In this document: one piece after another, positions 39,020 through 48,171 of the stretch
How the letters are laid out: every line of letters starts with the position of its first letter
How positions within the stretch are numbered: position 1 is the stretch's first letter
Assembly: GCA_003605055.1 (NCBI GenBank)
Contig: QZKP01000006.1
Location: forward strand, 1-64,000
DNA from: Desulfarculus sp.
GTDB lineage: Bacteria; Desulfobacterota; Desulfarculia; Desulfarculales; Desulfarculaceae
Length of the DNA stretch: 64,000 bases
Reading direction: 5' to 3'
The notes under the pieces: generated by a model
What the model saw: only the letters and a program-made list of their open reading frames with translations
The model's database searches: none
Told to the model about the DNA's origin: nothing
Translations under genes and position numbers: made by a program

Positions 39020-40191
39020 TATTCCCGTTCCAGGGAGTTGTAAAAGGCGTCGCGCCGGACCGGCGTGAAACCGGCCGCGCTGATCATGCCCCGCAGCTCG
39101 GCCTCGGTCTGGCCCTTGGCCGTGGTGGCCCCGGCCTCGTGGGTGATGCGCTCCTCGATGATGGTGCCGTCCAGGTCGTCGGCCCCGAAGTTCAGGGCCA
39201 CCTGGGCCAGCTTGGGCCCCAGCATCACCCAGTAGGCCTTGATGTGGCTGAAGTTGTCCAGGAGCAGGCGAGCGGTGGCGATGACCCGCAGGTCGTCCAG
39301 GCCGGTGGTGTGGCCCGCGCCCCCCAGCTTGGTGTTGTGCGGGTGGTAGGCCAGGGGGATGAAGGCCGAGAAGCCGTGGGATTGGTCCTGCTGGTCGCGC
39401 AGGGCCAGGAGATGCTCCACCCGCTCGGCCGGGGTCTCGATGTGGCCGTAGAGCATGGTGGCGTTGGTGGGGATGCCCCGCTCATGGGCCAGGCCGGAGA
39501 TGGCCAGCCAACGGCTGCCGCTGGTTTTCTCCGGGCAGAGGCGGGCGCGCACCCGGGGGGAGAACACCTCGGCCCCGCCGCCGGGCATGGCCCCCAGGCC
39601 CGCCGCCTGGAGCTGGTCCAGCACCTGGGCCGGGCTCAGGCCGGCCTTGGCGGCCAGGTGGTCTATCTCCACCGGCGTGAAGGCCTTGAGCGCCGCCTGG
39701 GGCCGGGCCCGGCCCAGGACGGTCAAGAGCTCCAGGTAGTAGCTCAGCGGCGCGTCGGGGTGGCAGGAGCCCACGATGTGCAGCTCGGCGATGGGCAGGG
39801 CCGGCTCCTGGGCGGCCAGCTCCGCGGCCTGCCCCGGACTGAGCAGGTAGGCCCTGGCGTCGTCCTCCTGCCGCCAGAAGGCGCAGAAGGCGCACTGGTT
39901 GCTGCATACGTTGGAGTAGTTGACGTGGCGGTTGACCACGTAATAGGCCCGGCGCCCGTTTTTGGCCAGGCGGGCGGCGTGGGCCAGGGCACCCAGGCCC
40001 AGCAGGTCGCGGCTGTTCATCAAGGCCAGGCCGTCGGCCAGGTCCAGGCGCTGGCCCGCGGCCAGCTTGGCCGCCACGGGCCTGAGGGCCGGGTCGCTGA
40101 TCAGGCGCGGGTCCAGCTCCAGGGGCGGCAGGGCCGCGGGCCGGGCAAAGCCCGGGCAATCTAGCCTGGCCTGAGGGGCCACGGGAGGCAT
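39019..40191 (-). CDS. mqnE: Aminofutalosine synthase MqnE (radical SAM)
   Basis: VNYSNVCSNQCAFCAFWRQEDDARAYLL, HIVGSCHPDAPLSYY, FGADDLDGTIIEERI; TAATG overlap with mqnC. Confidence 0.93.
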   Translation of the reverse strand: MPPVAPQARLDCPGFARPAALPPLELDPRLISDPALRPVAAKLAAGQRLDLADGLALMNSRDLLGLGALAHAARLAKNGRRAYYVVNRHVNYSNVCSNQCAFCAFWRQEDDARAYLLSPGQAAELAAQEPALPIAELHIVGSCHPDAPLSYYLELLTVLGRARPQAALKAFTPVEIDHLAAKAGLSPAQVLDQLQAAGLGAMPGGGAEVFSPRVRARLCPEKTSGSRWLAISGLAHERGIPTNATMLYGHIETPAERVEHLLALRDQQDQSHGFSAFIPLAYHPHNTKLGGAGHTTGLDDLRVIATARLLLDNFSHIKAYWVMLGPKLAQVALNFGADDLDGTIIEERITHEAGATTAKGQTEAELRGMISAAGFTPVRRDAFYNSLERE

Positions 40192-40327
40192 GATCGGGTT
40201 CTCCTGAGGGGTTAACGGTGCAGTGACCACCTGGTCATGCGGCTAACCAAAAAAATGCACCCGGCTGGGCGCAGCCGTCTTAATAATATGCCCACCGGCT
40301 TGGACTGGCAAGGGGTTTGCCGGCCGT

Positions 40328-41095
40328 TCAGCCTTGGGGGGAGGAGGGCAGGTGGCGGAAGGGGCGGGGCTTTTTCAGTCCCAGGCTCAGGGCCAGGGTG
40401 GCGGCCATCTTGGCCATCCCGTCCTTGAGCTTGGCCCAGCCCGAGGCCGGCGGGTGCTGGTGCACCAGGTGCTCCAGGTGGCCGCGGCCCAGGGGCTCGA
40501 TCCAGGCCCGGCAAGGCACCTGGCCGATCTCCGGGTAGTTCTCCACGGTGGGGATCGTCTGGATGTCCGCGGGCAGGGCCAGGTCCTGCCAGGCCGGATC
40601 GCTGAACAGGATGTACTCATCGGCCTGCACAGAGTTCTTGAGCAGGCGGTGCACCACGATCACGTCCGGGCCGTGCGCGGACTTGAAGCCGGCCACTTGG
40701 CCCAAAACCACCTGGCCGCTATGTACGATGATCTTGAGCTTGAGCGCGGCCATGTGCTCGCAGGCCTCACAGTGGCAGGTGTTGGCGGCGATGAGTTCGG
40801 CCAGCTTGGCGCTGAAGGCTTCCAGGAAGGCCAGCAGCTTGGCGCCGATCTCTTGGCGGATGCGGTCCCAACTCAGGCTCCGGCTTTGTTTGGGGGTGCA
40901 GAGGAACACCGCGTCGCCCTCCACCTCCATCACCTGCATGGGGATCTCCACCTGGGCGATCACCGCCTCCAACAGTTGGGTGATGATGTACTGGCTGTGC
41001 AGCAGGGTCATCTTGCGGGCCGCCACCAGACGGGTGAAGCCGCTGATGTCGGCGATGATGAGCACCACCGGGGTTTCGGGCGGGTTCTGAGCCAA
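40328..41095 (-). CDS. DUF2652-type class III cyclase-like protein
   Basis: VVLIIADISGFTRLVAARK, MQVMEVEGDAVFLCTPK, LKIIVHSGQVVLGQVAGFK. Confidence 0.75.
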   Translation of the reverse strand: MAQNPPETPVVLIIADISGFTRLVAARKMTLLHSQYIITQLLEAVIAQVEIPMQVMEVEGDAVFLCTPKQSRSLSWDRIRQEIGAKLLAFLEAFSAKLAELIAANTCHCEACEHMAALKLKIIVHSGQVVLGQVAGFKSAHGPDVIVVHRLLKNSVQADEYILFSDPAWQDLALPADIQTIPTVENYPEIGQVPCRAWIEPLGRGHLEHLVHQHPPASGWAKLKDGMAKMAATLALSLGLKKPRPFRHLPSSPQG

Positions 41096-41223
41096 GACCG
41101 GCCTCCCTTCGGGCCAGGGCCGCGGGGCCCCGTGCGCCCTTTGCTACTATTCTAGCAGGCCGGGCCGCCCCCGGAGCACCTGCCGAGGCACGTGCTAAGC
41201 TGGGCGTGTTGCCGGCCGCGGCC

Positions 41224-42225
41224 ATGGCCGGTATATCTAAGGGCACGCTAGCGGAAGGGTTGCGCATATTGGCCCCCGAGGACATCCAGAGCTATTCCCA
41301 CAGTCACGACTTTCTGGGCCCGGCCCAGGCCCGCCACGAGCGCCGCACGCGCCTGGTGGTGGCCCTGACCGCCGTGATGATGGTGGTGGAGGTGACCGCC
41401 GGCTTCATCTTCGGCTCCATGGCCCTGCTGGCCGACGGCTGGCACATGGCCAGCCACGCCGCGGCCCTGTCTCTCTCCGCCCTGGGCTATTACCTGGCCC
41501 GCCGCCATGCGGGCGATCCGCGCTTCTGCTTCGGCACCGGCAAGGTGGGCGACCTGGCCGGCTTTGTCAGCGCCCTGCTTTTGGCCTTCATCGCCGCCCT
41601 GATGGCCTACGAGTCCCTGCTGCGAATCTTCGCGCCGGTGGCCATCGCCTTTAACCAGGCCATTCTGGTGGCCGTGGTGGGCCTGGTGGTGAACTTGGTC
41701 AGCGCCCTGATGCTCAGGTACCAGCCCCACGGCCGCGAACATGGGCCGCATGGGCACGAGCACGGGGAGGATCACCACAACGCAGACCACAACCTGAAGT
41801 CGGCCTATCTGCACGTGTTGGCCGATGCCCTGACCTCGGTGCTGGCCATCGTAGCCCTGAGCACGGGCAAGTACCTGGGCTGGGTCTGGATGGACCCGGC
41901 GATGGGCATCGTGGGCTCGCTGGTGATCGCGCGCTGGTCCTGGGGCCTCTTGCGGGACACCGGCCTGACACTCTTGGACGTGAACCCCTACCCTGAGCTG
42001 GCCGAGCGCATCCAGCGCCTGGTGGAGGCGGACCACGGCGGCCAGGTGGCGGACTTGCATCTGTGGCGGCTGGGGCCGGGACATCTGGGGGCCATCGTCT
42101 CCATCGTCACCGCCGACCCCCAGCCGGCCGAGCACTACAAGGCCCGGCTGGCCGGGCTCAGCGAGATATCCCACCTCACCGTGGAGGTGCACCCCCTGGG
42201 CCCGGCCGCGCACCAGCCGGCCTGA
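41224..42225 (+). CDS. Cation diffusion facilitator transporter (DmeF-like)
   Basis: ALLADGWHMASHAAALSLSALGYYLARR, His-rich loop GREHGPHGHEHGEDHHNADHN, SAYLHVLADALTSVLAI. Confidence 0.93.
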   Translation: MAGISKGTLAEGLRILAPEDIQSYSHSHDFLGPAQARHERRTRLVVALTAVMMVVEVTAGFIFGSMALLADGWHMASHAAALSLSALGYYLARRHAGDPRFCFGTGKVGDLAGFVSALLLAFIAALMAYESLLRIFAPVAIAFNQAILVAVVGLVVNLVSALMLRYQPHGREHGPHGHEHGEDHHNADHNLKSAYLHVLADALTSVLAIVALSTGKYLGWVWMDPAMGIVGSLVIARWSWGLLRDTGLTLLDVNPYPELAERIQRLVEADHGGQVADLHLWRLGPGHLGAIVSIVTADPQPAEHYKARLAGLSEISHLTVEVHPLGPAAHQPA

Positions 42226-42250
42226 CCCCCCGCGGGCGCGGACGCAACAA

Positions 42251-42280
42251 AGGCCCCCGTCTGGCGGCGGGGGCCTGTTT
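42251..42280 (+). terminator. Intrinsic terminator after the CDF gene
   Basis: AGGCCCCCG...CGGGGGCCT followed by GTTTGC. Confidence 0.65.
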
Positions 42281-42308
42281 GCGTCTGTGGCCGGGGCCTT
42301 GGTTCGGC

Positions 42309-44225
42309 CTACAGGTGCTCCCGGATGTAGTTGAGCATCCCGCCGGCGGCCAGTATCTCCCGCTCCCGCGGGCTGGCCAGGAGCCGCAGCCCCAGCGGCC
42401 GGCCCTCCAGCTTGGCGGCCAGGTCCTCCCGCCCAGCCAGGATGGCCTCCCGCAGGCCGGGCAGCTCGATGATCTGGCCCTCGTCCAGGCGGCCGTAGTC
42501 GGCCGGGTCGGCCAGCACCAGGGGCACCACCCCGAAGTTGATCAGGTTGGCCCGGTGGATGCGGGCGAAGGATTTAGCGATCTTGACCTGCACCCCCAGG
42601 TAGCGCGGGGCCAGAGCCGCGTGCTCGCGTGAGGAGCCCTGGCCGTAGTTCTCGCCACCCACCACCGCCGCCGGCGCCGCGGCCTGGGTCTTGGCCGCGA
42701 ACTGCGGGTCCACGCCGGCGAAGACGAAGCGGCTGATGGCCGGGATGTTGGAGCGCAGGGGCAATATCTGGCTGCCGGCGGGCATGATGTGGTCGGTGGT
42801 GATGTTGTCGCCCACCTTGAGGGTCACGGTGCAGGCCAGGTCCGCGGGCAGGGCGTCTAGCCTGGGGAAGGGCGCGATGTTGGGCCCGCGCAGGATCTCC
42901 AGGCCGGCGCCCTGGGCCGGCGGCGGCACCAGGGAGTCCAGGCGCAGGGCCGGCTCCGGCGGCACGGCCGGGTAGGGGCCCAAGGCGCGGGGGTCGGCGA
43001 TGTGTCCGGCCAGGGCCGTGGCCGCGGCCACCTGAGCCCCGCTCAGGTACACCTGATCGTCCGTAGTGCCCGAGCGGCCCGGGAAGTTGCGCGGGAAGGT
43101 GCGCAGGCTGGCCGTGCCCGTGGCCGGGGCCTGGCTCATGCCGATGCAGCCCAGGCAGCCGGCCTGGTGCAGCCTAACCCCGGCGGCCAGGAGGTCGGCC
43201 AGGGCGCCGTTGGAGGCGATCTGGGCCAGGGCCTGGCGCGAGCCGGGGTTGATGGACAGCTCCACCCCCGGGGCCAGGTGGCGGCCCTTCAGGGCCAGGG
43301 CCAGGATCATCAGGTCGCGGTAGGAGCCGCCGCCGCAGGAGCCCAGGATCACCTGCTCCACGGCCACCCCAGAAAGCTCGGCCGCCGGCCGCACCGCGTC
43401 CGGGCTGGAAGGGCAGGCCACCAGGGGCTCCAGGGCGCTGAGGTCCACCTCCTCCACCCGGTCATAGGTGCAGCCCGCTTCCGCGGCCAGGGGCCGGTAG
43501 TCGGAGCCGCGGCCCTGGGCCTCCAGGAAGGCCCGGGCCTGCTGGTCGCTGGGGAAGATGCTGGCCGTGGCCCCCAGCTCGGCGCCCATGTTGGTGATGG
43601 CCGAACGCTGGTACACGTCCAGGCCGGCCACGCCCGGGCCGAAGTACTCCAGGATGCAGCCCACCCCGCCCTTGACCGTCAGGCGCCGGAGCATCTCCAA
43701 AATCACATCCTTGGCCCCCACCCAGGGCGGCAGGGCGCCGACCAGGCGCACCCCCAGCACCTGCGGGCAGGCCAGATAAAAGGGCTGGCCGGCCATGGCC
43801 GCGGCCACATCCAGGCCGCCGGCGCCCATGGCCAGCATGCCCAGGCCGCCGCCGTGGGGGGTGTGGGAGTCCGAGCCCAGCAGGGTGGCCCCGGGCCGGC
43901 CGAAGCGCAGCATGTGCAGTTGGTGGCAGATGCCGTTGCCCGGCGGGGAGAACCACAGGCCGTAGCGGGCGGCGAAGGAGCGCAGGAAGCGGTGGTCGTC
44001 GGCGTTCTTGAAGTCGTTCTGCAGGATGTTGTGGTCCACGTAGGACACGCTGACCTGGGTGCGCACCCGGTCCAGGTCCAGGGCCTCAAACTCCAGGGCG
44101 GCCAGGGTGCCGGTGGCGTCCTGGGTGAGGGTCTGGTCGATGGCCAAGCCTATTTCCTGGCTCGGCTGGCAGCGGCCCTCCCGCAGGTGTGCGTCCATGA
44201 TCTGCTGCGCCAGTGACTTGGCCAT
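42309..44225 (-). CDS. Aconitate hydratase
   Basis: GSDSHTPHGGGLGMLAMGAGGLDVAAAMAG, AITNMGAELGATASIFPSD, GCIGMSQAPATG, DHIMPAGSQILPLRSNIPAIS, GGENYGQGSSREHAALAPRYLG. Confidence 0.95.
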   Translation of the reverse strand: MAKSLAQQIMDAHLREGRCQPSQEIGLAIDQTLTQDATGTLAALEFEALDLDRVRTQVSVSYVDHNILQNDFKNADDHRFLRSFAARYGLWFSPPGNGICHQLHMLRFGRPGATLLGSDSHTPHGGGLGMLAMGAGGLDVAAAMAGQPFYLACPQVLGVRLVGALPPWVGAKDVILEMLRRLTVKGGVGCILEYFGPGVAGLDVYQRSAITNMGAELGATASIFPSDQQARAFLEAQGRGSDYRPLAAEAGCTYDRVEEVDLSALEPLVACPSSPDAVRPAAELSGVAVEQVILGSCGGGSYRDLMILALALKGRHLAPGVELSINPGSRQALAQIASNGALADLLAAGVRLHQAGCLGCIGMSQAPATGTASLRTFPRNFPGRSGTTDDQVYLSGAQVAAATALAGHIADPRALGPYPAVPPEPALRLDSLVPPPAQGAGLEILRGPNIAPFPRLDALPADLACTVTLKVGDNITTDHIMPAGSQILPLRSNIPAISRFVFAGVDPQFAAKTQAAAPAAVVGGENYGQGSSREHAALAPRYLGVQVKIAKSFARIHRANLINFGVVPLVLADPADYGRLDEGQIIELPGLREAILAGREDLAAKLEGRPLGLRLLASPREREILAAGGMLNYIREHL

Positions 44226-44311
44226 AGAATACTTTCCGTCCCCCAGCGAGGAATTAATAAGCCCCGCCATTTTAGATGCTGACCGCCTACTGTGCAAGCC
44301 CGGGCGGAGGC

Positions 44312-44346
44312 AAAAAAAAGGGCCCGCGCCTTGCAGCGCGGGCCCC
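44312..44346 (-). terminator. Intrinsic terminator of the small gene 44392..44685
   Basis: Perfect 10-bp stem GGGCCCGCGC-CTTGCA-GCGCGGGCCC followed on the minus strand by TTTTTTTT. Confidence 0.85.
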
Positions 44347-44391
44347 GGGGGCCGGAGGGGGTATTCCGGCCGGTGCAGTGGAGGAGAGAGC

Positions 44392-44685
44392 TTAGGCTGC
44401 CTTGATCTTGGCCTCCCGGGCCAGAGAGGCGCCCAGTTCGCACTTGCGGCAGGGCACCAAGTTCATCTTGAATACAAAGATGTGAAACGGCTCGGCGCCG
44501 ATGTTGGCCCAGCGGGGCTCGTTGGCGGTGGCGTGCCTCTTGGCGCAGGCGTCGCGGGTTATGCGCAGGTTGCCCGGCTGGTGGGGGCAGTCAATTAGGA
44601 AATCAGGATGGTCGGCCAGCCACTGGTCCACGTCTATGTTGGGAAGGAAGCGACCACTCTTCAGGGACCTTCTACCACGCCTCAT
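44392..44685 (-). CDS. Small conserved hypothetical with possible metal-binding Cys/His
   Basis: MRRGRRSLKSGRFLPNIDVDQWLADHPDFLIDCPHQPGNLRITRDACAKRHATAN...PCRKCELG; own terminator. Confidence 0.7.
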   Translation of the reverse strand: MRRGRRSLKSGRFLPNIDVDQWLADHPDFLIDCPHQPGNLRITRDACAKRHATANEPRWANIGAEPFHIFVFKMNLVPCRKCELGASLAREAKIKAA

Positions 44686-44763
44686 CTTGCACCCCCTGGC
44701 TAATATCAGCTTTGGGTCGTTTAGCGTTATGACTAAGCAAAAGAGGTGCCAGACAAATGGAAT

Positions 44764-44780
44764 TATTTCCCTGGGAAATA
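44764..44780. promoter_or_regulatory. Palindromic candidate operator
   Basis: Perfect palindrome TATTTCCC-T-GGGAAATA upstream of 44392..44685. Confidence 0.45.
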
Positions 44781-44894
44781 GCCTCAACATTAATAATTAA
44801 TGATTATCAATTGTTATAAGAAAATTTTTTGGCGGACTCGTCGACAAGCTCAAAGACGGGCAGCCCGCGGCCAATAGGACCTAACCCTAATGTA

Positions 44895-44910
44895 TGTCTA
44901 ATTTAAGACA
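44895..44910. promoter_or_regulatory. TGTCT-N6-AGACA palindrome, copy 1
   Basis: TGTCTAATTTAAGACA. Confidence 0.5.
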
Positions 44911-44993
44911 TATGTCGTAATTAGTACGGTTAGTCCTGTTAGGCCTTGCCACTGCAATAAATTCCTAACAACGGCCATGCGGGGCTCTTGATA

Positions 44994-45009
44994 TGTCTAA
45001 ATCAAGACA
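44994..45009. promoter_or_regulatory. TGTCT-N6-AGACA palindrome, copy 2
   Basis: TGTCTAAATCAAGACA; same architecture as copy 1, offset 99 bp. Confidence 0.5.
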
Positions 45010-45144
45010 AAAATTACCCGGCAGGGCCGAGCTAAGGCCTTGAAAACTGGCCAGCGGTAGCTGGCGCTGAATTTGCAATATTAAAAAAAAAGGAAATTTC
45101 GATCTGTCCGGATTGCGACGGAGGAGGTAAACGAGGGGGCCGGT

Positions 45145-45516
45145 ATGATGAGGGTCATGATAATAGAGGGCAACCCCTCCCTGGCCAGATTGTACCGCGA
45201 GGAGTTGGAAGAGGCGGGGTTCGGGGTGTGGGTGAGCCGCGATCTGCGGGGGGCGTTGGAGACCCTGCGCCGGTCGCCGGTGGATGTGCTGGTCACGGAC
45301 CTGGACACTGTGCCCGGCCGGCCGGAAAGCTGGGTCGCCGCTTTGCGCCAGATTCACGACGGCGAGGTGCTGCTGCTGGGGCGGGGGACCCGTGGGCTGG
45401 GCCGCATCAAGGAACTGCGGGTCATGGAAAAGAGTTCGGACCTCAGCAGCCTGGTAACCACCCTGCGAGGCATGGCCAGCAGCCTGCTCTGGAGCCGGGC
45501 CGCGGGTTCTTGTTGA
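45145..45516 (+). CDS. Single-domain response-regulator-receiver-like protein
   Basis: MRVMIIEGNPSLARLYREELEEAGFGVWVSRDLRGALETLRRSPVDVLVTDLDTVPG. Confidence 0.75.
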   Translation: MMRVMIIEGNPSLARLYREELEEAGFGVWVSRDLRGALETLRRSPVDVLVTDLDTVPGRPESWVAALRQIHDGEVLLLGRGTRGLGRIKELRVMEKSSDLSSLVTTLRGMASSLLWSRAAGSC

Positions 45517-45616
45517 GCGCCCACCACGCAGCGGGTGTCAAGTCTTAGCCCGCTGTGCTATTCTTTTTTCTCAGTAAAAAACCTTTTTGTTCCCAGCCCA
45601 TCCTCAGGAGACAGGC

Positions 45617-48025
45617 ATGCCTTCGCAACTCCCTCCTCCTTCCCTGTCGCCGGAAACGCTGCGCCGCCGCTTTGACCCCGCGGAGGTCCCCTTTGAAACC
45701 AGCGATACCGCCCCGGACTGCCTGGAGTCGGTGTTGGGTCAGACCCGGGCCAAGGAGGCCCTGGAGTTCGGCCTGACCATGGCCGATATGGACTACCACG
45801 TATTCGTGGCCGGTCCCCAGCGCACCGGCAAGACCCACCTGGTGCGCACCTTCCTGCAAAAGCTCGCCGCCGAGCAGGCCCCGCCGCCGGACTGGTTGTA
45901 TGTGTACAACTTCCAAAACCCCGACGAGCCGTTGGCCCTGCGCCTGCCCTCGGGCCAGGGCAAGCTCTTCGCCCGCCAGATGGCCGACCTCCTGGCCGGC
46001 TTCAAGCAGAAGATTCCCTCCATATTTGAAAGCGAGGACTACGCCCGCCGCAAGGAGTCCCTGGCCAACGCCTTCAAGCACAAGCGCAGCGAGATATTCT
46101 CCGAGCTGGACGCCCAGGCCCGGGAGCAGGGCTACGTCCTGCGCTTCGAGCCCACCGGCATCATGGTGGCCCCGGCCGGCGAGGACGGCGAGCCCCTGCC
46201 CGAGGCCCAGCTCAGGGAGATGAAAGACGAGCAGCGCGAGGACCTGCGCAAGCGCAGCGACGTGATCCAGGGCAAGGTCACCGAGAGCCTGCGGGCGGTG
46301 ACCGTCCTGGAAAAGGAGCTGAACAATTCCTTGCAGGAGCTGGATCACGAGCTGGTGCGCGAGGCGGTGAGCCAGTTCGTGCGCGAGGTGGCCGAAAAGT
46401 ACACCGAGCACAAGGACGTGCTGGCCTACCTGGAGCAGGTTCAGCAGGACGTGGTGGCGCGCTATCAGCGCTTCAAGAAAAAAGAGGCCCCCCAACTTCC
46501 CTTCCCCATGCCCATGGAGGAGCCGGACTTCAAGGAGTACCAGGTCAACGTCCTGGTGGATAACTCCGAGACCAAGGGCGCGCCGGTGGTGGTGGAGAGC
46601 AACCCCACCTTCCCCAACCTCTTCGGGCGCATCGAGCGCCAGGCCCAGTTCGGGGCCCTGGTTACGGACTTCACCCTGCTCAAGCCCGGCGCCCTGCACC
46701 GGGCCAACGGCGGCTATCTGGTGCTGCCCGTGATGGAGCTGCTGCGCCTGTGGCTGCCCTGGGAGGCGCTCAAGCGGGCGCTCAAGAACCGCAAGCTGCT
46801 CATGGAGGACGCCATGGAGCAGATGGGGTTCATGATCACCCGCACCCTGCGGCCCCAGCCCATCCCCCTGGAGCTGAAGGTGGTGCTGGTGGGCGAGACC
46901 CACCTCTACCACCTGCTCTATGAGTACGACCACCAGTTCCCCAAGCTGTTCAAGGTGCGGGCCCAGATGTCCGAGCACATGGACTGGGGCCAGCAGGAGG
47001 TGACTGACTTCATCAGCCACCTGTGCAACCTGGACCGCAAGCACAAGCTGCTGCCCCTGCACCGCACCTGCGTGGCCCGGCTCATCGAGCGGGCGGCGGA
47101 GATCGCCGGCGACCGCGAGCGCCTCACCCTGCGCCTGGCCGACCTGGAGGACCTGGTCAAGGAGAGCAGCTTCGTGGCCAAGCGCCGGGGCGCGGACCAG
47201 ATCAGCGGCCAGGACGTGCAGCAGGCCATCGAGCAGCGCCGGCGCCGCTGTTCCATGATCGAGGAGCGCATGCGCGAGGCCATAACCCGCGGCTTCATCA
47301 ACGTGGCCAGCGAGGGCAGCCAGGTGGGCCAGGTCAACGGCCTGGCCGTGTACGACCTGGGCGACTACGCCTTTGGCAAGGCCAGCCGCATCTCCGCCAG
47401 CGCGGGCCTGGGCAAGGACGGGGTGACCACCATAGACCGCGAGGCGGACCTCTCCGGCCCTTTCCACAACAAGGGCGTGCTGATCATCGCCGGCTTTCTG
47501 CGCGACCGCTTCGCGCACAAGGGGCCCCTGACCCTCACCGCCAGCCTGGTCTTTGAGCAGAGCTACGGCATGATAGACGGCGACTCGGCCAGCCTGGCCG
47601 AGGTGCTGGTCCTGATGTCGCGGCTGTCGGGCCTGGCCCTTCGGCAAGACCTGGCCATCACCGGCAGCATGGACCAGCAGGGCCGGGCCCAGGCCATCGG
47701 CGGGGTGAACCTGAAGATCGAGGGCTTTTTCCGCCTCTGCGCCGAGCGCGGCCTGACCGGCGGCCAGGGCGTGGTCATACCCCAGGCCAACATCAAGAAC
47801 CTGATGCTGCACCCGGACGTGGTGGCCGCGGCGGCCGAGGGCAAGTTCAGCGTGCGGGCGGTGGAGACCGTGGACCAGGCCCTGGAGATATTCACCGGCC
47901 TGCCGGCCGGCGCGCGCAACAAGCAGGGCAACTTCCCGCGGGGCTCGGTGAACTATCTGGCCGAGCAGGAGCTGGAGCGGCTGCGGGAGATCGCCAAGGC
48001 CATGGCGAAGGATGAGGAGAAATAA
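45617..48025 (+). CDS. Lon-like ATP-dependent protease (LonB / AAA_32 type)
   Basis: LGQTRAKEALEFGLTMADMDYHVFVAGPQRTGKTHLV; NGLAVYDLGDYAFGKASRISASAGLGKDG; S16 Ser/Lys region SYGMIDGDSASLAEVLVLMSRLSGLALRQDLAITGSMDQQGRAQAIGGVNLKIEGFF. Confidence 0.93.
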   Translation: MPSQLPPPSLSPETLRRRFDPAEVPFETSDTAPDCLESVLGQTRAKEALEFGLTMADMDYHVFVAGPQRTGKTHLVRTFLQKLAAEQAPPPDWLYVYNFQNPDEPLALRLPSGQGKLFARQMADLLAGFKQKIPSIFESEDYARRKESLANAFKHKRSEIFSELDAQAREQGYVLRFEPTGIMVAPAGEDGEPLPEAQLREMKDEQREDLRKRSDVIQGKVTESLRAVTVLEKELNNSLQELDHELVREAVSQFVREVAEKYTEHKDVLAYLEQVQQDVVARYQRFKKKEAPQLPFPMPMEEPDFKEYQVNVLVDNSETKGAPVVVESNPTFPNLFGRIERQAQFGALVTDFTLLKPGALHRANGGYLVLPVMELLRLWLPWEALKRALKNRKLLMEDAMEQMGFMITRTLRPQPIPLELKVVLVGETHLYHLLYEYDHQFPKLFKVRAQMSEHMDWGQQEVTDFISHLCNLDRKHKLLPLHRTCVARLIERAAEIAGDRERLTLRLADLEDLVKESSFVAKRRGADQISGQDVQQAIEQRRRRCSMIEERMREAITRGFINVASEGSQVGQVNGLAVYDLGDYAFGKASRISASAGLGKDGVTTIDREADLSGPFHNKGVLIIAGFLRDRFAHKGPLTLTASLVFEQSYGMIDGDSASLAEVLVLMSRLSGLALRQDLAITGSMDQQGRAQAIGGVNLKIEGFFRLCAERGLTGGQGVVIPQANIKNLMLHPDVVAAAAEGKFSVRAVETVDQALEIFTGLPAGARNKQGNFPRGSVNYLAEQELERLREIAKAMAKDEEK

Positions 48026-48059
48026 CCGCGGCGCGCCTCAGAATCGTGGTTTGAAAGAC

Positions 48060-48143
48060 GTGTAGATGTGTAGGTTGGATTGAGGGGCCTTGCCCCGAAA
48101 TCCAACAATTCCTTTTGAGTCGGGTTTTGTTTCGCCCAACCCA
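48060..48143. repeat. Dispersed GTAGGTTGG-type intergenic repeat
   Basis: GTGTAGGTTGGATTGAGGGGCCTTGCCCCGAAATCCAACA...GAGTCGGGTTTTGTTTCGCCCAACCC: two hairpin-forming halves similar to the widespread GTAGGTTGGGTTGAG...AACCCAACA element. Confidence 0.55.
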
Positions 48144-48171
48144 AACAAGAAAGTGCTGTTAAGGACCGGTC

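Noticed and set aside
45545-47812. 755-aa minus-strand ORF opposite the Lon-like gene
   Set aside because: Antisense artefact; sense frame has AAA and S16 motifs.
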